Of a stretch of DNA of 64,000 bases, positions 1-7,441 are shown one piece after another (within the stretch, counting starts at the first letter, position 1; every line of letters starts with the position of its first letter). Origin of the DNA: CALBPI01 sp038531945 (GTDB taxonomy: Bacteria > Pseudomonadota > Gammaproteobacteria > Steroidobacterales > Woeseiaceae). A model generated the notes under the pieces. That model was not told the origin of the DNA and searched no databases. It saw only the letters and a list, made by a program, of their open reading frames with translations. The stretch covers positions 847,511 to 911,510 of the forward strand of contig JBCBBH010000002.1 in assembly GCA_038531945.1 (NCBI GenBank), read 5' to 3'. The position numbers were made by a program, and so were the translations under genes.

Positions 1-281
1 TGATCCAGAGGATTCGCGACGAGGCGCACCGGTTTGCGATCGCGGGTCACCGCGGACGGCGCGCCAAAGCGCGAAAGCAGTCCGCTTTGGAAGGTATCGA
101 GGGATTGGGGCCTGCCCGGCGTCGTTCATTGTTGACCCAATTTGGTGGGATACAAGGCATTCGACGCGCGAGTATCGACGATTTGGCGACGGTCAAGGGC
201 ATTAGCCGGAGACTCGCCGAGCGAATCTATTTAGAATTCCACCAGACGATTACCGCCAACCAGGAATCCAACGGGGCCTGA
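1..281 (+). CDS. uvrC: UvrABC system protein C, C-terminal part (5' end outside the window)
   Basis: The reading frame is open from base 3 and has no start in the window, so this is the last ~92 residues of a gene beginning to the left. It matches the UvrC C-terminus: an RDEAHRFAI segment ending the RNase H-like nuclease domain, a basic linker, then tandem helix-hairpin-helix motifs (IEGLGPARRR, VKGISRRLAERIY). UvrC makes the dual incisions around lesions during nucleotide excision repair, and the HhH region binds DNA. The stop at 279-281 is one base from the pgsA start; the uvrC-pgsA pair is a classic gammaproteobacterial arrangement. Confidence 0.95.
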   Translation, partial: IQRIRDEAHRFAIAGHRGRRAKARKQSALEGIEGLGPARRRSLLTQFGGIQGIRRASIDDLATVKGISRRLAERIYLEFHQTITANQESNGA

Positions 282-282
282 T

Positions 283-843
283 TTGAAGCTCAACCTTGCC
301 AACACGATCACCGGCATCCGGATCCTCGCGATTCCTCTGTGTGCTGCTCTATATTTGATGCCGTTTTCATGGGCGCGCAAAGCGGCAGCTCTGGTGTTCG
401 CCGTCGCCGCGATTTCGGACTTTTTCGACGGCTATGTCGCCAGACGGTTTAACCAGTCCACGGCTTTTGGGGCGTTTTTGGACCCCGTTGCCGACAAATT
501 GATCGTCACCATTGCTCTGGTATTGCTCGTGTTCAGCGAGCAAAACTGGATGATGACTGTGATCGCGATCATTATCATTGGCCGCGAAATCACGGTGTCG
601 GCGCTGCGTGAGTGGATGGCGAGCCAGCAAGCCAGCTCCCGGGTCGCGGTTTCGATGGTCGGCAAAATCAAAACCACGTTCCAGCTCATCGGCCTGTCGT
701 TCATGTTGTGGGGTGACCTGTTCTTCGGCATTCCGGTGGTCGAACTCGGGTTTATTGCGCTGCTGATCGCCGCCGCGATGACACTTTGGTCGATGTGGGT
801 GTATTTGAGCGCCGCCTGGCCGGTTCTGTCTCGCGACGAATAG
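283..843 (+). CDS. pgsA: CDP-diacylglycerol--glycerol-3-phosphate 3-phosphatidyltransferase
   Basis: This membrane enzyme makes phosphatidylglycerol phosphate from CDP-diacylglycerol and glycerol-3-phosphate, the committed step to phosphatidylglycerol and cardiolipin. The 186-residue protein carries the full CDP-alcohol phosphotransferase signature: DFFDGYVARR (about residues 46-55) followed by GAFLDPVAD, which supplies the metal-binding aspartates. Several hydrophobic helices surround it, and the length fits the family. The start is TTG at 283, directly after the uvrC stop, so the two genes are probably co-transcribed and translationally linked. Confidence 0.96.
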   Translation: MKLNLANTITGIRILAIPLCAALYLMPFSWARKAAALVFAVAAISDFFDGYVARRFNQSTAFGAFLDPVADKLIVTIALVLLVFSEQNWMMTVIAIIIIGREITVSALREWMASQQASSRVAVSMVGKIKTTFQLIGLSFMLWGDLFFGIPVVELGFIALLIAAAMTLWSMWVYLSAAWPVLSRDE

Positions 844-898
844 CGTCGATTGGCTGCTTGACAGCGCCCGCGCCGCGCGTAAAATGGCGCGCCTGCTT

Positions 899-974
899 GC
901 GGGAATAGCTCAGTTGGTAGAGCGCAACCTTGCCAAGGTTGAGGTCGCCAGTTCGAACCTGGTTTCCCGCTCCA
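899..974 (+). tRNA. glyT: tRNA-Gly (anticodon GCC)
   Basis: A complete cloverleaf of 76 nt: acceptor GCGGGAA pairs with TTCCCGC, the D arm contains AGCTCAGTTGGTAGAGC, the anticodon loop reads TTGCCAA with GCC at 932-934, the T arm carries GTTCGAAC, and the CCA end is encoded (972-974). It is the first of three tRNA genes after pgsA; the Gly-Cys-Leu order is common in gammaproteobacteria. The symbol is a loose analogy; naming differs among genomes. Confidence 0.95.
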
Positions 975-980
975 GTTTCA

Positions 981-1010
981 AAACCCGGTCTCAGTGAGGC
1001 CGGGTTTTTT
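981..1010 (+). terminator. Intrinsic terminator after tRNA-Gly
   Basis: A GC-rich hairpin (ACCCGGTCTC, short loop, GAGGCCGGGT) is followed directly by TTTTTT. It lies 7 bases past the encoded CCA of tRNA-Gly, so it could end or attenuate the tRNA transcript before tRNA-Cys. Confidence 0.75.
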
Positions 1011-1084
1011 CGTGGGACGGCAGGGCGGCCCAGACCGTGTGACGGTTGCAGTTCCCTGTGCTATTGTTCCGCGCTCGCTTGCCC

Positions 1085-1158
1085 GGCTAGGTGGCAGAGT
1101 GGTTATGCAGCGGCCTGCAAAGCCGTGTACGCCGGTTCGATTCCGACCCTAGCCTCCA
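1085..1158 (+). tRNA. cysT: tRNA-Cys (anticodon GCA)
   Basis: A 74-nt cloverleaf: acceptor GGCTAGG pairs with CCTAGCC, discriminator T, encoded CCA at 1156-1158. The anticodon loop CTGCAAA gives GCA at 1117-1119, and the T arm holds GGTTCGATTCC. It lies between tRNA-Gly and tRNA-Leu in the same orientation. Confidence 0.95.
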
Positions 1159-1216
1159 TTTCCAGACCGTCTGCGGTGAGATCTCATCGCAGGCGGGCGC
1201 AAGCACCGCGTAGTCG

Positions 1217-1303
1217 GCCCGGGTGGCGGAATTGGTAGACGCTGCGGACTTAAAATCCGCTGTCCGTGAGGACGTGCGGGTTCGAGTCCCGCCCCGGGCA
1301 CCA
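1217..1303 (+). tRNA. leuZ: tRNA-Leu (anticodon TAA)
   Basis: An 87-nt class II tRNA: acceptor GCCCGGG pairs with CCCGGGC, anticodon stem GCGGA/TCCGC with TAA at 1251-1253, a long variable arm (about TGTCCGTGAGGACGT), T arm GGTTCGAGTCC and an encoded CCA. Its last 17-27 nt recur twice downstream in degenerate form, which marks this gene as the parent of a repeat family. Confidence 0.95.
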
Positions 1304-1341
1304 GGCGCCTATGCACCTGCTACGGCAGGTGCAGTCGCCTG
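1302..1341 (+). other. Nested hairpin directly after tRNA-Leu
   Basis: The bases after the CCA form an outer stem CAGGCG/CGCCTG and a perfect inner stem GCACCTG/CAGGTGC around loop CTACGG (1313-1332). No run of T follows, so it is not a standard intrinsic terminator. It may protect or help process the tRNA 3' trailer. The loop motif GCTACGG recurs after both downstream tRNA-tail copies. Confidence 0.5.
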
Positions 1342-1366
1342 ATGAGCTGGCGGGACGCTCCGCATG

Positions 1367-1437
1367 GTGGCCAAATTAGAATCAGCTTCATGAGATTCAC
1401 GTTGTGGCGTTAACTAAGTCACAGCTGCCAGCCTCAG
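1367..1437 (+). repeat. Copy 1 of a 71-nt repeat downstream of tRNA-Leu
   Basis: By hand alignment this segment matches 1571-1641 at about 60 of 71 positions with no gaps. Both run from GTGGCC through a shared TTCATGAGA and GTTGTGGCGTTAAC core to GCCTCAG. Each copy lies a fixed way downstream of a tRNA-Leu 3' tail, so the larger unit is tail plus spacer plus this block. Confidence 0.75.
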
Positions 1438-1480
1438 TTAGCTGGGTACCAGGAGGCTAAAGGAAGAGGCGGCGTTTAAC

Positions 1481-1507
1481 GTGGTTCGAGTCCCGCCCTG
1501 GGCACCA
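1481..1507 (+). repeat. Degenerate copy of the tRNA-Leu 3' tail
   Basis: These 27 nt match the T arm, acceptor strand and CCA of the tRNA-Leu at 1277-1303 at 24 of 27 positions. No D arm or anticodon arm precedes them, so this is not a functional tRNA. It is followed by a GCTACGG motif, like the parent. Confidence 0.8.
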
Positions 1508-1570
1508 AATGACCCAGTACACGCTACGGCGGGCACGCTCGCTGTACAGCCAGGGGGGACTACCCGCAGG

Positions 1571-1641
1571 GTGGCCCATTTGAAACCATCTTCATGAGAC
1601 TTACGTTGTGGCGTTAACCAAGTCACAGCGGCGAGCCTCAG
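1571..1641 (+). repeat. Copy 2 of the 71-nt repeat
   Basis: Direct repeat of 1367-1437 with about 11 substitutions and no indels. The accumulated differences indicate an old duplication rather than a recent one or an assembly artefact. Confidence 0.75.
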
Positions 1642-1680
1642 ATGGATGATCTCAAGACTACCGTTGCGGCTTCGTTGAAC

Positions 1681-1759
1681 GTGGTTCGACGCCGGGCAGG
1701 AAGCCCAAGTGTCGCGGAGCACAGGGATGTGCGGGAGCGACTTCCCGCCCCGGGCACCA
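1681..1759 (+). repeat. Second, interrupted tRNA-Leu 3' tail copy
   Basis: The terminal 17 nt (1743-1759) are identical to the last 17 nt of the tRNA-Leu including CCA. The matching T-arm start GTGGTTCG lies at 1681-1688, so about 50 nt appear inserted in the middle of the tail. A GCTACGG motif follows at about 1775. The surrounding 1304-1915 stretch holds these repeats and no convincing protein gene. Confidence 0.7.
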
Positions 1760-1915
1760 AACACACCTAACCGACGCTACGGTGTCACAGCAATCCAGTG
1801 CAGTCGGCGCTCGCCGACCTCTGTATCATAGGATCTATTGCTCATGGCATTGGTCTTTCGAGCATCCGCAGACTAGAGAAGGCGCAGGACCTCGCTTGTT
1901 CAGGGTTACCGGCAC

Positions 1916-3331
1916 GTGACAGACTCAAATCCACTTCGAGACCCATTCCTTCTTGGTGAGATTCGAGTTGAGCCCGCGCGCAATTCGCTCCTTGCCGGTG
2001 AAGACAAAATCGCCCTCGAGCCGCGCATCATGGATGTCCTGTGCCTGCTCGCAGCCCGTGCTGGCGATGTGGTTACACGCGAGTCGATCATCGAGGAGGT
2101 TTGGGGAACCGAGCATTTCGGCGACGAGAGCTTGACTCGGGCAGTCTCGATTATCCGAAAGGGTATTCGGGAAGCTGGCGAGACGCAGGAGTACGTCGAA
2201 ACAATTCCCAGACGCGGTTACCGGGTCTCGCAGCCCGTAACTCTGTTGGAAGATGAATCTGCACCGATCGTCAAAAGCGCTAAGCAAGCGCCTGACTCCC
2301 CCAGAGTAGATGCACCGAAGCCGGCGCGAATCGTTCCGGGCATTGCAGTGCTGCTGGGTGTTCTCGTCATCGTTTCAATCGCACTTCTGACTGTCGTGCA
2401 GCAGACCAAACGATCACCTGCACAAAGCGCAGACTCGACGGTCACCGGAGATGATGCGAGTGAGACAACCACTTCGATAGCTGTCCTGCCGTTCACAGCG
2501 CTCTCGCAAAAGGAAGAAGACCGCGTATTTGCGGATGGCGTGGCGGTCAACCTTCTGACCCAGCTGGCAGGCATTACCGATCTTGAAGTGGCCGGACAGC
2601 GTTCTTCATTCGCCTACCGCGACCAGAATCTCGATCTACGCACGATCGGTAATGATCTCGGCGTGAGTCATCTGCTGGATGGGACGTTCCAGAGAAGCGA
2701 TGAGGATATTCGGCTCTACATTCAGTTGGTGCGCAGTAGCGATGGCGTCCAGGTCTGGAATCAAACCTATGACGCGCCGCTTACCGACGTGTTCAAAATC
2801 CAGGACGACATCGTGCGCCAGTTGGGTCGTCAGCTCGAGATTGAATTGGGTGTGGGACGCTATCGAGAGCGGACGAGTGGCGAAGGGATCGATCCGCGTG
2901 CCGTCGAACAGTACTACCTGGGGCTCGGCTATTACGGTGAGCGTATGCGAAATGATGTGGCGCGCTTCCAAGCGTACGACGCATTTCAAAACGCTGTCGC
3001 CATTGACCCCGACTTTGGTGAAGCCTGGACTGGCATCGCAATGGTCGGGTCCACCAGCTTCGGCAGCCCGCTGTCTCGTGATTTCGAGAAGTTTCGGCGG
3101 GATGTGTCCCACGCGTTCGAACGGAGCTTCGCGCTTGCTCCAGAGAACCCGTCCACCCACGCGGCGATGGTGTTCTGGAGTCTGGGTGCTGCGTTCGATA
3201 TGGAAGCCGCCCGTGTCCACGTGGAGCGGGGTCTGGAGCTGGCCCCGCAGCAGGCCGATGTCATGTATGCAGATGCGGCACTGAAACTCTATAGCGGGGA
3301 TGTCGCCAACGGTCTCGATCTCTATGAATGA
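1916..3331 (+). CDS. CadC-like winged-helix transmembrane regulator with TPRs, N-terminal part before an in-frame TGA
   Basis: A 471-residue product starting at GTG 1916. Residues ~8-105 form an OmpR/PhoB-type winged-helix DNA-binding domain (ending ETIPRRGYRV). After a linker there is one transmembrane helix (~143-163), then a periplasmic part with a TolB/FlgO-like segment (SIAVLPF through QDDIVRQL) and TPR-like helices. Such ToxR/CadC-type proteins bind DNA from the membrane and respond to periplasmic signals. Translation stops at TGA 3329-3331 inside a TPR helix, but the same frame continues in register to 3961, so the product is either truncated or the gene is a pseudogene. Confidence 0.85.
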   Translation: MTDSNPLRDPFLLGEIRVEPARNSLLAGEDKIALEPRIMDVLCLLAARAGDVVTRESIIEEVWGTEHFGDESLTRAVSIIRKGIREAGETQEYVETIPRRGYRVSQPVTLLEDESAPIVKSAKQAPDSPRVDAPKPARIVPGIAVLLGVLVIVSIALLTVVQQTKRSPAQSADSTVTGDDASETTTSIAVLPFTALSQKEEDRVFADGVAVNLLTQLAGITDLEVAGQRSSFAYRDQNLDLRTIGNDLGVSHLLDGTFQRSDEDIRLYIQLVRSSDGVQVWNQTYDAPLTDVFKIQDDIVRQLGRQLEIELGVGRYRERTSGEGIDPRAVEQYYLGLGYYGERMRNDVARFQAYDAFQNAVAIDPDFGEAWTGIAMVGSTSFGSPLSRDFEKFRRDVSHAFERSFALAPENPSTHAAMVFWSLGAAFDMEAARVHVERGLELAPQQADVMYADAALKLYSGDVANGLDLYE

Positions 3332-3961
3332 CTGACGGCGTTACAGCCGGACAACCTGTCCGGCGCGCAGGTGCGTGCGCGATGGCTCGCGACGGTGGGC
3401 AGAATCGAAGACGCGTTTGCGTTCTTCAACGACTGCCAGGCGGAGCGATGCCTGGGTGAAGGTTTCGTGGCGTTCGCGTCTACTTTTGCAGTGTTGTCAG
3501 GTAATGCGGAGATCGCAGCACAATGGCGCCCTCACTATGAGGAATTCGAAGCGTTTCTTGCCACGCTGCCGCCCGAGTCGAAGCCGGATGTCACACGCAT
3601 CCTGCCGGGTTTTTTCTCGATCATGTTCGATCGACCGGACAAGCAGGAACAGATTGAGGCGTTGATTGAAATTTACACGACGGACCCGGTCACTGAGCAG
3701 GTGGGAATGTGGGCTCCCGTTTTCTGCGAGTTTCTACCCGAAGACGTCTTCTTCGACGCCTTGGACCACGCGGCCGATCAGGGGCACTTCCTGGGCACAG
3801 CACATGCGCTCATGCCGTTCTATGGCACAAACCCTTATCCCGACTGGGTGCTGAGGCATCCGCGCTACCACTCACTGTTTCAGCGCCCTGAGCTCGCGGA
3901 GTTCGCACGAGTTCGTCGAGAGTTTGGCTGGACCGCGGGCTTACCTCTGGCGGCGGAATGA
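3332..3961 (+). pseudogene. C-terminal TPR part of the CadC-like regulator, separated by one stop codon
   Basis: This is in exactly the same frame as the preceding gene, and the protein reads on smoothly: LDLYE, stop, then LTALQPDN, which fits a TPR boundary. A C-to-T change of CGA (Arg) would create the stop. The 209 downstream codons remain open and well-formed, so the lesion is recent, a sequencing error, or read through. It is unlikely to be an independent gene: no good start or ribosome site follows the stop. A perfect 7-bp hairpin lies at 3347-3363, 15 nt after the stop. Confidence 0.75.
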
Positions 3962-4119
3962 GGCGTGGTCCAATCGGGTTGCAACGCATCGTCTGTCAGA
4001 TCCACTCGGATCCTTTTCGAGAGCGCGGTTTAGCAACGTAGCTACTCCCAGGTAATCTTTCTCCGTACTATGCTTACCGACGTCATGATTGATGCGCGTG
4101 AACGGGTAGGAACTCTTTT

Positions 4120-5067
4120 ATGGTTTGCGAAGTGAAGTCTCGGTTCGGTTATTCAGGGTTGTTGTTGTTGTTCTTGTTGCTTGTGATGCCAATTGCAGCA
4201 ATGGCGGAGAAACGTGTTGCGCTAACCTACGACGATGCACCACGCTCGGACGGGCAGGTATTCACGGGTCCGGAGCGCGCAACAGCATTAATCGATGCAT
4301 TGGGGTCCGTTGACGCGGGTCCGGTTGCGTTCTTTGTTACCACGCGAGGCTTCGAACAGAACGGTGAGGGTCGTGAGCGCATCGCACGTTACGCCGCCGC
4401 AGGACATTTGGTCGCCAATCACACGCACACACACCCGTGGGCGCATAAGACAGACGTATCTGCGTATCTGTCCGATGTAGATCAAGCGATCAGGGAACTC
4501 GAAGGCTTCGACAACTTTCGTCCCTGGTTTCGGTTTCCATTTCTCGATGAAGGCCGTTCGCCCGAAAAGGTCAAAGCGATAGCGGATGCGTTGACCGAGC
4601 GGGGACTCGCGAACGGTTATGTGACCATCGATAACTACGATTGGTATATCGACAGCAAATTGCAGGAAGCGCTTAAGGCGGGTCGCGATATCGACTACGA
4701 TGCGTTAGGTAAGCTGTATGTGAATATGCTGCTGTACTCTGCCGAGTATTACGACAGCGTTGCCGTGCAGATCCTCGATGAGTCGCCGGTGCATGTGTTG
4801 TTGCTGCACGAGAATGATCTAGCAGCGATGTTCGCAGACGAATTGGTCACAGCGTTTCGAAAGAACGGCTGGGAGATCGTCAGTCCGGATGTCGCCTATG
4901 AGGATCCATTGCCGGTTCCGAGCTCGTTACGCACAGGGCAGGGCCGAGTAGTCGCACTGGCCAATGATGCCGGACGGGCGCCAACGACGATGTGGACCTG
5001 GGCGATTGATGAGCAAATGATTGACGTGCAAATCGAGCGCAGTGGTGCGTTTGGTGACGCGAAGTGA
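4120..5067 (+). CDS. Secreted polysaccharide deacetylase (NodB-like)
   Basis: A 315-residue protein with a signal peptide (hydrophobic core ~13-27, AMA cleavage region). It carries the carbohydrate esterase 4 motifs: TYDDAP (residues 36-41, catalytic base and metal Asp), NHTHTHPW (metal-binding His pair), RFPFLDEG and the C-terminal LLLHEND. Family members remove N- or O-acetyl groups from peptidoglycan, chitin-type or other polysaccharides; the substrate cannot be told here. The motif-1 form without the usual G after DD is typical of a subset of the family. It stands alone in the forward direction. Confidence 0.88.
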   Translation: MVCEVKSRFGYSGLLLLFLLLVMPIAAMAEKRVALTYDDAPRSDGQVFTGPERATALIDALGSVDAGPVAFFVTTRGFEQNGEGRERIARYAAAGHLVANHTHTHPWAHKTDVSAYLSDVDQAIRELEGFDNFRPWFRFPFLDEGRSPEKVKAIADALTERGLANGYVTIDNYDWYIDSKLQEALKAGRDIDYDALGKLYVNMLLYSAEYYDSVAVQILDESPVHVLLLHENDLAAMFADELVTAFRKNGWEIVSPDVAYEDPLPVPSSLRTGQGRVVALANDAGRAPTTMWTWAIDEQMIDVQIERSGAFGDAK

Positions 5068-5095
5068 CAACTGCGTTTTTGCAGAGGCGAGAATA

Positions 5096-5287
5096 GTGCA
5101 ACGCTTCACAAGGGTTTTATACAAGTCTTGGGCCAGACTTCTCTTATTTTCAATCCCAATCGCTGTTTTGAGACAAACCCACTCGAGCGCTGTTTGGGTT
5201 TGGGCTGGGAACGTAGCTTTGGGTCTCCTGTTCCTTGGTGCGATAGCCATTGTGTTGTTGCCTCGCGCTCGTGATACAGATCTCTAG
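5096..5287 (+). CDS. Possible small membrane protein
   Basis: A 63-codon frame from GTG 5096, preceded by GAGGCGAG, immediately after the deacetylase gene. It has a basic N-terminus, one hydrophobic stretch and a strong second helix (WAGNVALGLLFLGAIAIVLL) ending in charged residues. A longer in-frame start at 5021 would overlap the deacetylase. No family is recognised; it could be chance. Confidence 0.35.
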   Translation: MQRFTRVLYKSWARLLLFSIPIAVLRQTHSSAVWVWAGNVALGLLFLGAIAIVLLPRARDTDL

Positions 5288-5479
5288 TCGGAGGCTCGGT
5301 TTTTGAAGCGGACCACATTGACAAGGTTTTCGACTCAAAGTCCCCGACGCATGACTTTTCCAAAGCAGGGTGCGGTTCGGTCGTTTTCTTGCGGTCACCC
5401 CGTGTCACTTGTCGCGCTTGTTGATCTACCTACTCTGAACTCCTACGCTGTGTTCAAACAATAACTACAGGGAAACGTC

Positions 5480-7405
5480 GTGAAGCACCTATTGATTGTG
5501 ATTGCTGGGCTTGTGTTTGCGGGCCTGGCCCACCCACAAGACGACGTAGTTCTCGACGATATTCCGCTCGAAGCAAGCGCTCAAACAGAAGACGCACTGC
5601 TAGAGGCTTTCGTCGACGGAGTCGTCGCAACCTATCGCGACGCGCACGCGGCTCCGGGCTATACCGTGTCCGTAGTGAGGGCCGATCGGACGGTCCTGGC
5701 GAAAGGCTACGGGCTGTCCGATATCGAAAATTCGACGCCGGTGGATCCAGCTACGACGCGATTCTATGTCGCATCGATCTCAAAAACGTTTGTGTGGACG
5801 GCAGCCATGCTGCTTGTCGATCGCGGTCAGCTCGATCTGGACCGGGACGTCAACGATTACCTCGTTGGCTATGAGGTCCCGCAGGGTAGTCGACCGTTGA
5901 CGGTTAACGATTTGATGGCGCACCGATCGGGCGTTGAGGAGACGTTCCGTGTCTGGATGCCGTCACTCACGAGTCTGCCGCTGGAAGAAGCGATCGCGGC
6001 TACAGAGCCGGGGCAGGCGTTTGAGCGCGGCGAACTTGCCGCGTATTCGAACTGGGGGTCCAACCTGGTCGCACTGGTGATCCAGGATGTCGCGGGAGTG
6101 TCCTACGAGTCGTTTTTGTATAACGAATTGCTCGTGCCGTTAGGCATGAGCAGCACCGTGTTGAACGCCGGCAGCCCGAACGCTGATGAATCCCGTCTAC
6201 CGATTTCGAAAAACTACCGAGTAAAGGGCAGCGGACCCGAAGAAGTGGATCAAATCGATCTCGGTGCGTTTGCGCCGATCGCCGGAATGACAACGACGGC
6301 AGTTGATATGGGGCGTTGGATGCGATTTCTGCTCAATCGCGGTGAGTTGGATGGTGTTCGACTCATGACGGAGTCGACGTTCCAACTCATGCGATCCAAG
6401 GCGTTTGATCCCGTGCCGGGCGCCGGCGTTCGTGCGCACGGTTTTGCAGATGTCCCGTATCACGGGATCCGCTATTTTGGGCACACAGGTTCGATCAACG
6501 AGTTCTACTCGAAATTCATCGTTGCGCCTGAGCTGGATCTCGGTGTTTTCATTTCTCAGAACGCAGCTGACTCTTTTGACCCGCTTACCGGTGTGCCGCA
6601 TCTCGTGATGAATCGTGAACTAGCGATACAGGGTACCTCCGATTTTCTATTGCGTCCGGAGCCGACCGACGAGGATGTCGATGCGGCCGAGGCAGTGGCA
6701 GGCACTTACATCAGCGCTCGACGCCCGTTCTTTGGCCCCGATAAGTTTGTGTCGATCGTCCAGGGGACCGTCGATATTTCGGCAAAAGAGGGACGATTGT
6801 TGATCGCGGGATCAACGGCACCGTACGTGCGGGTCGGCGAGGGTCTCTGGGAGAACCGGAACGGCAGTCGCATTGGTATCGTGAAGGGCGAGGGCGGCGG
6901 TGTGACCCGCATCATCGGCTCTTCGGGTGCAACGGATTTGCTGCCCGTGACGTTTTGGACCAATCCGTTCAATCTGACCATTGGTCTGCTGGCGACCGTG
7001 TTCTTCACCGTGACCACATGGCTTGGCCTGTGGCGGCGCGCACGACAGGTACGTGAGAAATCGACGACGGGGACAATTGTGAGTTGGATTGCGCTCGCAG
7101 GCGTGCTGCCTCTCGTCTGCCTCGGTGTCGTGGCGCGTCGTATTCCCGAGGCAAGAGATATGGGGTTTGCGGAGTTCATGTCCAACTGGCCGTTACCGCT
7201 GATCGGTGAGTTGACGCTCGTCTCTACGATCGTCGCAGCGTTTGCTGTGATGTTATTGATTTTCTTGCTGCCTGCGTGGAAAGGCACTGAGTGGTCAATC
7301 TGGCGAAAGCTTCACTTTAGTTTTTACACTGCCGCTTATGCGTTCCTGGCGGTGATGCTCGCGAATTGGGGGCTCGTGCGAGTGGTGTCGAATTTTTTTA
7401 CCTAG
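5480..7405 (+). CDS. Serine hydrolase, beta-lactamase/class C penicillin-binding family, with C-terminal membrane region
   Basis: A 641-residue protein with a signal peptide, then a beta-lactamase-fold domain. The nucleophile motif SISK is at residues 99-102 (S-x-x-K), the Y-x-N motif is YSNWG, and a HTG triad lies later. Helices from about residue 490 onward form four predicted membrane spans, so the catalytic domain is probably periplasmic and anchored at its C-terminus. Relatives include esterases, D-amino peptidases and PBP-like enzymes; the substrate is not predictable. Start is GTG 5480 after AGGGAAAC. It is one of three members of this family in the window. Confidence 0.88.
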   Translation: MKHLLIVIAGLVFAGLAHPQDDVVLDDIPLEASAQTEDALLEAFVDGVVATYRDAHAAPGYTVSVVRADRTVLAKGYGLSDIENSTPVDPATTRFYVASISKTFVWTAAMLLVDRGQLDLDRDVNDYLVGYEVPQGSRPLTVNDLMAHRSGVEETFRVWMPSLTSLPLEEAIAATEPGQAFERGELAAYSNWGSNLVALVIQDVAGVSYESFLYNELLVPLGMSSTVLNAGSPNADESRLPISKNYRVKGSGPEEVDQIDLGAFAPIAGMTTTAVDMGRWMRFLLNRGELDGVRLMTESTFQLMRSKAFDPVPGAGVRAHGFADVPYHGIRYFGHTGSINEFYSKFIVAPELDLGVFISQNAADSFDPLTGVPHLVMNRELAIQGTSDFLLRPEPTDEDVDAAEAVAGTYISARRPFFGPDKFVSIVQGTVDISAKEGRLLIAGSTAPYVRVGEGLWENRNGSRIGIVKGEGGGVTRIIGSSGATDLLPVTFWTNPFNLTIGLLATVFFTVTTWLGLWRRARQVREKSTTGTIVSWIALAGVLPLVCLGVVARRIPEARDMGFAEFMSNWPLPLIGELTLVSTIVAAFAVMLLIFLLPAWKGTEWSIWRKLHFSFYTAAYAFLAVMLANWGLVRVVSNFFT

Positions 7406-7441
7406 TCAGAAATTGAGTCGACGGCTTTCTGCAGCGAAAAA

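Noticed and set aside
1438..1764. 108-residue minus-strand frame across the tRNA-Leu repeats
   Set aside because: It is explained by the degenerate tRNA repeats and has no ribosome site or recognisable product.
3329..3363. Selenocysteine insertion at the TGA
   Set aside because: The hairpin loop lacks the expected features, the context is a TPR helix and no selenoprotein family matches; kept only as part of the readthrough question.
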